Source of the DNA: Bacteroidales bacterium UBA5515
GTDB lineage: Bacteria > Bacteroidota > Bacteroidia > Bacteroidales > P3
DNA length: 49,871 bases
Direction of reading: 5' to 3'
Assembly: GCA_002423895.1 (NCBI GenBank)
Contig: DIOL01000011.1
Coordinates: 44,159 to 94,029 of the forward strand
The position numbers and the translations under genes are program-made. Each line of letters starts with the position of its first letter. Within the stretch, counting starts at the first letter, position 1. Positions 25,600-33,513 of the stretch are shown here, piece by piece. Under the pieces are notes generated by a model. It did no database searches. It was not told where the DNA came from and saw only the letters and a program-made list of their open reading frames with translations.

Positions 25600-25938
25600 T
25601 AGAATCAATTTAAATCCCATTTAATCCTTTTATAAATCTCACTAAATAAGGATATAAACTAATTAATCCTTATTCCAATCTCAAATAATGCCATTATATT
25701 CTCAGTATAATGCCATTAAACCACAACTATAATGGCATTATATCACAAGTATAATGGCATTAAATGGAGGATATAATGGCATTATATTAGATCAAAGTCT
25801 TATTTAATTATTTTTAATCCTTATTAATGTAGAAGAAAACTTAGTTTTGGTAGAAGGAAACGATGTTTAATCCTAAAATAAGAAAACCTATTTCAGACTA
25901 TTTGAAGTTTTATTAACTAAGTTATTGGATTATATCTC
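25600..25938. other. Convergent intergenic region with palindrome array
   Basis: This 339-base gap lies between two converging genes and has no reading frame of note. It contains the 22-bp-period array at 25686-25784. A short hairpin (AATAAGGAT at 25645-25653 with ATCCTTATT at 25666-25674) precedes it. A 12-bp direct repeat TTAATCCTTATT lies on both sides of the array (25663-25674 and 25814-25825). Confidence 0.7.
25686..25784. repeat. Five 11-bp palindromes at exact 22-bp period
   Basis: TAATGSCATTA starts at 25686, 25708, 25730, 25752 and 25774. The first two copies have C in the centre and the last three have G, so the motif is an odd-length palindrome that flips orientation midway. The 11-base spacers differ from each other, but those between copies all end in TA, and they start with TA or AA. 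Neither unit length nor spacing fits a CRISPR array. Confidence 0.92.
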
Positions 25939-26634
25939 TTATTTAAAGAAAAAAGACAAATGAATTTGGAATCCTTTCCAACGATAATTTGCATCATTCC
26001 TCATTTTCTGCATTCCAAAATAATAGAAAGTTCCAATAGATAATTTATGATTAAGGTCGTAACCTAATCCTAATTGGAAACCAATATCTAATGGTTGATA
26101 AAGGTCATTGGCGAAAGTATTTACTTTTGCACTACCATAAAAAGTTGAATCTGCTGAACTCCTCAGGTCAACAAAATCTGTTTTACCTCCAATACCATAA
26201 GTGAAATAGGGAGAAGCAGAAATATATAATCCACTTCCTTTTCTTTCATCTCCAAACTTAATTAATAATCCTAAAACTCCTTCAAGCAAATAAGCATTCA
26301 CATCAACTTTCTCATAAGAAGGAATTTCGGAACGAAAGCCTTTGTTTTGAAAAGAAAGTGAAGGTTGAAAATACAGGTTATATACTAATCTTTTTTCAGC
26401 AACCAATCCAGCCTTCCAGCCGAACTTATAGTTAACTCCCTGTTTGACGGTTACATTATCATAGCTTAAACCAGCTCTTACGCCATATCTCCATGGCTCT
26501 TTGGATGACTGAACATTACTTTTGTAAGGTTGAGCATTAATATTGGTTGAATTAATTCCTATAAAGAATAATACCAAAGCAAGGCTCAAAGCCTTAAATA
26601 CATTACTTGATTTGTTTATATTATTTTTTCTCAT
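25939..26634 (-). CDS. Outer-membrane beta-barrel protein
   Basis: This 231-residue protein has a signal peptide ending near NINAQ and a small porin-like beta-barrel. It shows amphipathic strands such as WRYGVRAGLSYDNVTV, YNLYFQPSLSFQNKGF, AYLLEGVLGLLIKFG and LDIGFQLGLGYDLNHKLSIG, and the terminal strand FQIHLSFFFK ends in an aromatic residue run as barrels do. It fits the outer-membrane protein beta-barrel group (PF13568-like) abundant in Bacteroidota. Its start overlaps the end of the transglutaminase-like gene by 14 bases, implying joint expression. Function is unknown. Confidence 0.8.
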   Translation of the reverse strand: MRKNNINKSSNVFKALSLALVLFFIGINSTNINAQPYKSNVQSSKEPWRYGVRAGLSYDNVTVKQGVNYKFGWKAGLVAEKRLVYNLYFQPSLSFQNKGFRSEIPSYEKVDVNAYLLEGVLGLLIKFGDERKGSGLYISASPYFTYGIGGKTDFVDLRSSADSTFYGSAKVNTFANDLYQPLDIGFQLGLGYDLNHKLSIGTFYYFGMQKMRNDANYRWKGFQIHLSFFFK

Positions 26635-29182
26635 TGCTTTCTAATTGAAAAATTGATTTAATAAGATTTTCACCAGCCCCAATTCTATATCCTTCTGAAA
26701 GAAAAACTATATCTCCATCTTTAGTTATTAAAAGAAGAATTGGAAGGTTGTCTTTAAGTTCTTTTTGTGTTGATTTAATAACTTGAGATAGGATTTTATT
26801 GTTTTTATCTATTGCAAAAAGAGATTGTTTTGGTAGTTTGGTGTATTTATTTACTGAAAAATCATTACTGATTTTATCTTCAGGAATAAGGAAAAGTATT
26901 CCTCCGTCCCATTGTTCAAATTCTTCCTTAAACAAAGGAATATCAACCATAATATGTCTTGTTGGTTCTTTTTGAGGATCAATAATTGCCATTACCAATC
27001 CTTTACCATTTGCTATTTTAGAAAGATTCGTTTTTTCTTTATTAAGAAGTTTTACTTTTGTCTCCATCTTAATACTTCCTTCCTTAACCAAGCTTTGAGG
27101 CAAATCTCTAAGCTGAACCATTATATCTGATTTAGTGTTTGGCTTTAGTTCAAAATAGTTGGTTTTAACATAAACTGTTCCATCATTTGCTCTGTTTCCA
27201 GTTAGCAATCGATAATATCCAGCATCCAAAACCAATCTTTCAGGGAATTCTTTAAACTTAGGGTCGTATTCATAATCTAATGTCACAAACTTTCCATCAA
27301 TAAACTTAGCTAAAGTAAAATGAGTATAATATTCAGGCTTAATCTTGCTTGCTGTGTTGCCATCATGTAGGGTAAGAATACATTTATTACTGTTTAAATC
27401 TTTATTTTCATTTTTTACAAAAGCATAATTCCACTCTCCATTTCCATAATACATTGCATTTCCAGTTGCCCAGTCATATTTTGCAGGAATATTAAAAGTT
27501 CTTGCAATTGCAACAAAAAGAATTTCCATTGAAACCTTATCAGCTTCTTTCAAATGTAAAACTCCTTTAGGAGAAATTTGGCAGTTATAATAGTTGTCTT
27601 CGTTGTTTAGTTCTATGTTTTCTTTAATCCATTTTGCTATTTCCTTGGCACCAAAATCTTCATTCCCCTTAAATAAATCTTGTTTATAATTGCTTATATA
27701 TTCTCTCCAAGGAGTAATTAATTCTAATTGAATGCGAGGATTAAGAATGTAATTATCTATAATTTCTTTTGAATAAGGAAGATCTTTTTTGTTTTTAATA
27801 AAAGCATCTAAATGACTCTGTAAAATATCTTTTGGTGTATCTCTAAGGTCTTTTTCATAGATAGTTTTCAAAATTGTCATAGCTTCAGGCTTATTCTTAT
27901 TCTCTTTTAAAAACTCTTCAATTGCTTTATAGTTTCCCCAGCTTTGCTTGATAGCGTAAGAAACATCTGCTGAATCAAAAGAAGGTAATTCTATATAAAG
28001 CTTTCTTATATAATCTTCATTTGGGAAAGTTGCTATATAAGCATTACGAATTGAATCTTCATATATTAATCTGATTGCATTTTCTTTTACCTTATTATTT
28101 GCAATTTTTGTAACTGCTCTTGGAACTGGAGGAGCAATTTCTAAAAGTTCTTCATAATCCTTATTTCTATTTGGCAAAAGAGTAAGAGCTATTGTATCAA
28201 CTTCTTTAACACTGATTTTCTTATAAGCATAATCTGTTCCTTTATTTGCCCAAATCATTAAATCGCCAAGTCCAGTTGTTAAAAAAGCTAAACCTTCCTT
28301 ATTTGTTTTGCTTTGAGAAATTGGATAATATTCTGCATAATTATAAAGTCCAAAATCAACATCTGCATTCTCAACACTATTTCCATCAAGGTCATTTACT
28401 TTAACATAGATTTTCTTTGTTGGAGCATAGTTTTCCAAAAGATTAATCTTTGTGTATAGTTCTTTATCTAAATTAACTTCTTCTTTTCCTTCGTATCCTT
28501 TTCCAAATACAGTAGTATGAACCATCATTGCTCTTTTGGCAGGAGCATCAAACCATGCAGCATTTAATTCTGGTTCTGGTTCACAAGCTCCAAGATGATA
28601 CCATTTACCATCAATCCATACTTCAACCCAAGCATGATTGTCATCAGTGTGAGCCCAGCGAGGAGTGTAGCATTGACGGGCAGGAATTGAAACGGAACGT
28701 AAAGCAGTTACTGTAAAGGTAGATTCTTCTCCACAACGGCCATGAGATGTTCTTCTTGTTGACAGTGGAGCTGAAGTTCTTCCATCAGCAGCCTTATAGT
28801 TTACATATTCATGACACCAGTGATTTACTTCCAAAGCAGCATCATACATTGACTTATTTTTAATTCTGTCTTTAAGCTCTTCAAAGAATACAACTCTTGA
28901 ACTGTCAAGGTTTTCATTGTTTACCCTGTAAACCAGAACAAAATGGCGGAAAATATCATCTGGAATTGTTTTTCCCCAGAAAAAATAATCTCTTGCCTTA
29001 AAAGCATAATTTACCTGAGTTTCGAAAAAAGCCTCATCATAGTCTGCAATATCACTTAAAGGCATATAAGCTTTCAGGAAGTTTAATGCTTCTTCTTTTG
29101 TAAATTTTTCACTGCTTGTTTGAGCAAAAACAGATTGTACAGACAAAAAACAAATAAGTAATAACTTCAATAATTTTTTCAT
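26621..29182 (-). CDS. Exported transglutaminase-like protein
   Basis: This protein of about 853 residues has a signal peptide ending near SVFAQ. A transglutaminase-like core lies near residue 150: SHGRCGEESTFTVTALRS carries the nucleophilic Cys, DNHAWVEVWIDG the His, and LGACEPE the acidic residue, so the papain-like triad looks complete. A small Ig/carboxypeptidase-regulatory-like segment follows (VKVNDLDGNSVENADVDFGLYN), then a long helical region and a second mixed region with YNYAFVKN. Such proteins may cleave or crosslink proteins in the periplasm or on the surface; the substrate is unknown. ATG 29182 gives the cleanest signal peptide; ATG 29188 is also possible. Confidence 0.8.
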   Translation of the reverse strand: MKKLLKLLLICFLSVQSVFAQTSSEKFTKEEALNFLKAYMPLSDIADYDEAFFETQVNYAFKARDYFFWGKTIPDDIFRHFVLVYRVNNENLDSSRVVFFEELKDRIKNKSMYDAALEVNHWCHEYVNYKAADGRTSAPLSTRRTSHGRCGEESTFTVTALRSVSIPARQCYTPRWAHTDDNHAWVEVWIDGKWYHLGACEPEPELNAAWFDAPAKRAMMVHTTVFGKGYEGKEEVNLDKELYTKINLLENYAPTKKIYVKVNDLDGNSVENADVDFGLYNYAEYYPISQSKTNKEGLAFLTTGLGDLMIWANKGTDYAYKKISVKEVDTIALTLLPNRNKDYEELLEIAPPVPRAVTKIANNKVKENAIRLIYEDSIRNAYIATFPNEDYIRKLYIELPSFDSADVSYAIKQSWGNYKAIEEFLKENKNKPEAMTILKTIYEKDLRDTPKDILQSHLDAFIKNKKDLPYSKEIIDNYILNPRIQLELITPWREYISNYKQDLFKGNEDFGAKEIAKWIKENIELNNEDNYYNCQISPKGVLHLKEADKVSMEILFVAIARTFNIPAKYDWATGNAMYYGNGEWNYAFVKNENKDLNSNKCILTLHDGNTASKIKPEYYTHFTLAKFIDGKFVTLDYEYDPKFKEFPERLVLDAGYYRLLTGNRANDGTVYVKTNYFELKPNTKSDIMVQLRDLPQSLVKEGSIKMETKVKLLNKEKTNLSKIANGKGLVMAIIDPQKEPTRHIMVDIPLFKEEFEQWDGGILFLIPEDKISNDFSVNKYTKLPKQSLFAIDKNNKILSQVIKSTQKELKDNLPILLLITKDGDIVFLSEGYRIGAGENLIKSIFQLESNEKK

Positions 29183-29224
29183 CTCCATAAACAAAGAAAT
29201 AATTCGTTAATAATTATAATGTAT

Positions 29225-30868
29225 CTATTTGCCTAAAATTTTATTGTATTCCTTAGTATTGGATAAAAGTTCAATTGCCTTATTAACTTCTTTATCTAAA
29301 TTAAGCAAAGCTTCTATTCTTCCTTTTTGATAATAGTATCTAACAACAATTTCAGAAAGAAGAATTTCTTTTATATCATCCTTAAACTTAATGAAGTCGT
29401 TATTTTTATCATTTTCAATCTTTCCTTTTAGCTCTTCAATACTTTTATCTATTTCTTCACTGTATTTTTCTTTTTGTGCCATATCTTCCAATTCTGCAAG
29501 CATTCTTTCAGTAATTGTTGAATAGGAATAATCTTTATCTTTTACAAAACTTACAAATTGATTGTAGATTTCATCTGTTATCTTAAAATCTTTTGGAGAA
29601 GGAATTGTAGGATTTTGTTTTACAAATTCTGTTGCAAAATCGAAGGCAAGGAATTTTGTAATTATTGATATAATTATTGGACTTGCATATTCAGGTTCTA
29701 TTGTAATGTCTGGTTCAATACCAAATCCATCATAAACTGTTCTTCCTCCTTTGGTTTTAAAAGCAACTTTTAAAGAATCAGGAACGTTAGTTGGATTTCC
29801 TTGTTCATCTCTATGTGAATAATCTATTGCTTGAATACAACGACCACTTGGAATATAGTATTTTGAAACAGTTACCTTCATTTGAGCATTATAGGTTAAA
29901 GGAATAATATTTTGAACCAATCCTTTCCCATAAGTTCTTTGTCCCATAATAACTGCTCTATCCAAATCTTGAAGACTTCCTGTAACAATTTCAGATGCTG
30001 AAGCAGAAAGATTATCAGTTAAAACGACAATAGGAATATTCAAATCAATAGGATTAAATGTTGTTTTGAAGGTTTGATTTTTTTCAACAATTTTTCCTTT
30101 TGTAGAAACTATGTTTTGTCCTTTTTCAACAAACATATTTACAATATTTACAGCGTCACTCAACAGTCCTCCTCCGTTTCCTCTTAAATCCAAAATTAAA
30201 CCCTTAAGGTCATTATTTTGATTCTTCAATTCTTTAAAAGCATTTAAAACATTATTTGCTGCTCCATTTGTAAACTCATTTAACTTAATGTAACCAATAT
30301 CTTTCCCAACAATTCCATAATAAGGTACATTATCTAAGGTTATCTCTTCTCTAATAAAAGTTTTCTCAATTTCTTTTCCATCTCTAAGTACTTTTAATTT
30401 GATTTCTGAACCTGCTTGTCCTCTAAGAAATTCTTTTACCTGGTCAGATGTTCTATCCTTAGCACTTTGACCATTAACTTCAATAATCATATCCCCTGCC
30501 TTAAAACCTGCTTTATCGGCAGGAAGGTTTTGATAAGGTTCAGATATATAAACTTTACCATCTTTTTCGTGTATAACTGCTCCAATTCCTCCATATTGAC
30601 CCATTAGTTGCAATTTAGCATCCTCAAGATTTGCCTCTGGAATGTAATTTGTGTATGGGTCCAATTTAGCAAGCATGGCATCAATGGCAGTTTTCATTAA
30701 ATCGCCAGGATTAATTTCATCAACATAGTTTAAATGTAGATTTTTGTAAACTGATGAAAAGATTTCAAGGTTTTTAGATAGTTCAAATCCTTTGTCTTCT
30801 TCTTGTGCATTAAGACTAATGCTTAGGGTAATAACCGAAATTAGTATAAAAAATGTTTTTCTTAGCAT
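29225..30868 (-). CDS. ctpA: S41-family C-terminal processing protease (CtpA/Prc)
   Basis: This 547-residue periplasmic serine protease has a signal peptide ending near SLNAQ. A PDZ domain (about 95-175, with YQNLPADKAGFKAGDMIIEVNG) is followed by the S41 core GLILDLRGNGGG. The Ser-Lys dyad appears as Ser292 in LSASASEIVTG and Lys315 in RTYGKGLVQ. Bacteroidota members typically carry the C-terminal helical extension seen here (TERMLAELEDMAQKEKY). Such enzymes trim envelope proteins from their C-termini. It lies 30-40 bases upstream of the transglutaminase-like gene on the same strand, so co-transcription is likely. Confidence 0.93.
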   Translation of the reverse strand: MLRKTFFILISVITLSISLNAQEEDKGFELSKNLEIFSSVYKNLHLNYVDEINPGDLMKTAIDAMLAKLDPYTNYIPEANLEDAKLQLMGQYGGIGAVIHEKDGKVYISEPYQNLPADKAGFKAGDMIIEVNGQSAKDRTSDQVKEFLRGQAGSEIKLKVLRDGKEIEKTFIREEITLDNVPYYGIVGKDIGYIKLNEFTNGAANNVLNAFKELKNQNNDLKGLILDLRGNGGGLLSDAVNIVNMFVEKGQNIVSTKGKIVEKNQTFKTTFNPIDLNIPIVVLTDNLSASASEIVTGSLQDLDRAVIMGQRTYGKGLVQNIIPLTYNAQMKVTVSKYYIPSGRCIQAIDYSHRDEQGNPTNVPDSLKVAFKTKGGRTVYDGFGIEPDITIEPEYASPIIISIITKFLAFDFATEFVKQNPTIPSPKDFKITDEIYNQFVSFVKDKDYSYSTITERMLAELEDMAQKEKYSEEIDKSIEELKGKIENDKNNDFIKFKDDIKEILLSEIVVRYYYQKGRIEALLNLDKEVNKAIELLSNTKEYNKILGK

Positions 30869-30893
30869 CGTAAAACTTTATTAAAATTTGTAG

Positions 30894-30901
30894 CAAAGAT
30901 A
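30894..30901 (-). promoter_or_regulatory. -10 element for ctpA operon
   Basis: On the minus strand TATCTTTG followed by C matches TAnnTTTG, 26 bases before the ctpA start codon. Confidence 0.48.
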
Positions 30902-30986
30902 CTTCAAACAAACAAATCAAATATCTTTTTTATTGTATTTATTGCACTTTTTTAAATAAAAAGTTTTTAAATAGTGATTTTCTTCC

Positions 30987-30994
30987 TATTTTTG
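30987..30994 (+). promoter_or_regulatory. -10 element for the PpiD-like gene
   Basis: TATTTTTG followed by CA matches TAnnTTTG, 62 bases before the ATG at 31056. It is divergent from the ctpA promoter about 90 bases away. Confidence 0.45.
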
Positions 30995-31055
30995 CAGGCT
31001 ATAAGAAAAAAAGACTATAGTAATTTAATAATAACGAATAAAACACAAATTAGTA

Positions 31056-33197
31056 ATGGCTATTATTGGTAGAATTAGAAAAAGAGCAGGTATAGCAGTT
31101 GCAATTATTGCAATAGCTATATTATCATTTATTTTTAGTGATATTTTTTCAAAATCAGGAAACAAGATTCCTAATAATATAGGAGTTGTTGACGGAACTG
31201 AAATAACAAAGGTTGAGTTTGATCAGATGTGCCAAACAATTGAAACAAACATGAAGCAACAAAACAAAACCGACAATCTTACAACAGAACAAAATTACAT
31301 GGTTCGTCAACAAGCTTTCCAAGAACTATTGAATGAAAAGCTATTAGCTGGAGAATTTAGCAAGCTTGGTCTAACAGTTGGGAAAGACGAATTGAATGAT
31401 ATGTTCTTTGGAGATTTTATTGACCCAATGGTTATTCAAAACTTCTCAGATCCTAAAACAGGAAACTACAACAAGCAACAAGTTTCTCAATATATAGCAC
31501 AATTTGATAAACTTCCTGCAGAAGAACAAGCTTCTTGGAGAAATTTTGAAAGCTATATTAAGAAAAATCGTTTACAACAAAAATATGAAGTTCTTCTTTC
31601 AAAAAGTATGTATTTACCAAAAGCAATGGCTTCTCATTTAAGCAATCTTTATGATAAAACTACAAACTCTCGCTACACACTACTTCCTTTCACTTCAGTA
31701 GCTGATAATGCAGTTAAGATTGAAGAAGCAGATTACAAAAAATACTACGAAGAACATAAAAACGAATTTAAACTTCCTGAAGAAATAAGAGATGTTGAAT
31801 TTGTTAAATTCCAAGTTGCACCATCACCTCAAGACATTCAAGTTATTAATGATACAGTTGCTAAAACCTTTGCAGCTTTCCAACAAGTGGCTCCAAACGA
31901 ATTAGCATCATTTGTTTCAACAATGTCAGACAGAATGTATGATAGTAACTACTATAAAAAAGAAGCTTTCGCACAAGTTATTCCAGATTCAATACTTTCA
32001 AAAGTTAGCGTAGGTGGTTTTATTGCACCTTTCCAAAATGGAACAAACTGGGTTATGGGAAAACTAACCTCTGTTCAAGCACGTCCAGACTCAGTACGTT
32101 TTTCAAGAATAATTATTCTTAACAGCAAAGCTGGTGGAGACATAAAAAGAAACGAAGAAGCTGCAACCAAACTTAAAGACAGTGTATATAATATTGTAAA
32201 AGCTGATGCTACAGGATTTGAAAATAATGTTGCAAAATATTCTGATGACCCTGAAGCTGCAAAAAACATGGGAGACTCTGGATGGTTATTAGACGGACAA
32301 CTTCAATCAGACCTTTACAACTCAATCAACACAACTCCAATCAACGGAATCTTTGTTTACAATATTCCTAACGATATGGGTTATATGTTAATTAAAGTAA
32401 CAGGTAAAACTGCTCCAGTAACAAAATTGCAAGTTGCAACCATAATCAACGAAATTAGAGCAAGTGAAAAAACTGTTAATGAAATTAGAGATAAAGCTAA
32501 TAATTTCTTAGGTTCAGCAACAAATATGAGTTCATTTACACAAACAGCTCAAAAACAAAACCTAAATATTCTTACCTCTCAACTAAGAGATATGGACTAC
32601 CAACTTAATGGAACTCCATATGCAAGAGAAATTGTAAGATGGGCATTTAATGAAGACACTAAAAAAGGAGATGTTGCTCCAGAAGTTTATGATTTGTCAG
32701 GAGAAATGTTTGTTGTTGCTGGAGTAAAAGACATTAAAGAAAAAGGAACACTTACTTTAGAACAAGTAAAACCATATATTGAAAATCAAGTAAGAATTGA
32801 AAAGAAAGCTGAAGTGTTAATGAAGAAAGCACAAACTCTAATTTCAACTGATAAAACTTTAGATGCAATTGCAATTAAAGCAAACACAAAAGTAGACACA
32901 GCAGCAAACGTATCATTTGGCGACCCTTATTTCGTTCAAGCAGGACCAGAAATGAGAGTACTTGGTTCACTTGCAGCAGCAACTAAAACTGGAATTCAAA
33001 AACCAGTAAAAGGATATAATGGAGTTTATATTTTAGAAATTGATTCATTTGGTAAGAAAGAAACAAAAGAAGAACCACAAATGATTCAACAAAACTTTGG
33101 AATGCGTAATATGCAAAAAACATCACAACTACGTCTTCCACTTCAAATCCTAAAAGAAAAAGCAAAAATCAAGAACAATTTCTCTTTCTTCAACTAA
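31056..33197 (+). CDS. PpiD/SurA-like periplasmic peptidyl-prolyl isomerase
   Basis: This 713-residue protein has a single N-terminal membrane anchor (about residues 12-31, IAVAIIAIAILSFIFSDIF). It is followed by a SurA_N-type chaperone region (VDGTEITKVEFDQMCQTIE, QQAFQELLNEKLLAGEFSKLG) and a parvulin-like region near residues 340-450 (KYSDDPEAAKNMGDSGWLLDGQL). A second degenerate isomerase-like segment follows. This is the PpiD architecture: an anchored foldase helping outer-membrane and secreted proteins leave the Sec channel. That fits its position among many exported-protein genes. It has its own promoter and a strong terminator. Confidence 0.87.
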   Translation: MAIIGRIRKRAGIAVAIIAIAILSFIFSDIFSKSGNKIPNNIGVVDGTEITKVEFDQMCQTIETNMKQQNKTDNLTTEQNYMVRQQAFQELLNEKLLAGEFSKLGLTVGKDELNDMFFGDFIDPMVIQNFSDPKTGNYNKQQVSQYIAQFDKLPAEEQASWRNFESYIKKNRLQQKYEVLLSKSMYLPKAMASHLSNLYDKTTNSRYTLLPFTSVADNAVKIEEADYKKYYEEHKNEFKLPEEIRDVEFVKFQVAPSPQDIQVINDTVAKTFAAFQQVAPNELASFVSTMSDRMYDSNYYKKEAFAQVIPDSILSKVSVGGFIAPFQNGTNWVMGKLTSVQARPDSVRFSRIIILNSKAGGDIKRNEEAATKLKDSVYNIVKADATGFENNVAKYSDDPEAAKNMGDSGWLLDGQLQSDLYNSINTTPINGIFVYNIPNDMGYMLIKVTGKTAPVTKLQVATIINEIRASEKTVNEIRDKANNFLGSATNMSSFTQTAQKQNLNILTSQLRDMDYQLNGTPYAREIVRWAFNEDTKKGDVAPEVYDLSGEMFVVAGVKDIKEKGTLTLEQVKPYIENQVRIEKKAEVLMKKAQTLISTDKTLDAIAIKANTKVDTAANVSFGDPYFVQAGPEMRVLGSLAAATKTGIQKPVKGYNGVYILEIDSFGKKETKEEPQMIQQNFGMRNMQKTSQLRLPLQILKEKAKIKNNFSFFN

Positions 33198-33232
33198 TAG
33201 AGAATAGAGAAGAATTAGAATAAATATTCAAC

Positions 33233-33280
33233 AAATTGGATTCATAAGAGCATAAAACCTCTTTTGAATCCAATTTTTTT
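33233..33280 (+). terminator. Terminator of the PpiD-like gene
   Basis: AAATTGGATTCA (33233-33244) pairs perfectly with TGAATCCAATTT (33265-33276), with five further pairs inside after a one-base mismatch. A T-run follows to 33280. Confidence 0.85.
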
Positions 33281-33460
33281 ATTCCCCAAAATCCAATGGA
33301 ACATAGATATTGATATTTGAGTCTTCTTATACATTTATATAATAAGTAACCAATTCCCTTATTTAGATTCTAAAAAATAAAATATAATCGGAACAAATTA
33401 GATAAAATAGTACCAATTAAAATAGAGATTAATGTAGAAAAGAGAAAAATTAATTTTTAT

Positions 33461-33491
33461 TTTGTAATCTAAAAATAAAATGATACATTTG
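33461..33491 (+). promoter_or_regulatory. Promoter of the lamin-tail T9SS gene
   Basis: TTTG at 33461-33464 and TACATTTG at 33484-33491 are separated by 19 bases, a full match to the Bacteroidota consensus TTTG-N19-TAnnTTTG. The leader would be about 15 bases. Confidence 0.7.
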
Positions 33492-33513
33492 CATCAAATT
33501 AAAATATGCAATT

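Larger units (their letters stand above)
33198..33513. other. Intergenic region between the PpiD-like and T9SS genes
   Basis: This 316-base gap contains the terminator of the PpiD-like gene at its left and the promoter of the lamin-tail gene at its right. The AT-rich middle (33281-33460) shows no coding frame and no strong repeat. Confidence 0.7.

Noticed and set aside
25686..25784. Possible CRISPR array in the periodic repeat
   Set aside because: The repeat is only 11 bp and the spacers only 11 bp, the orientation changes midway, and no cas gene is present in the window.
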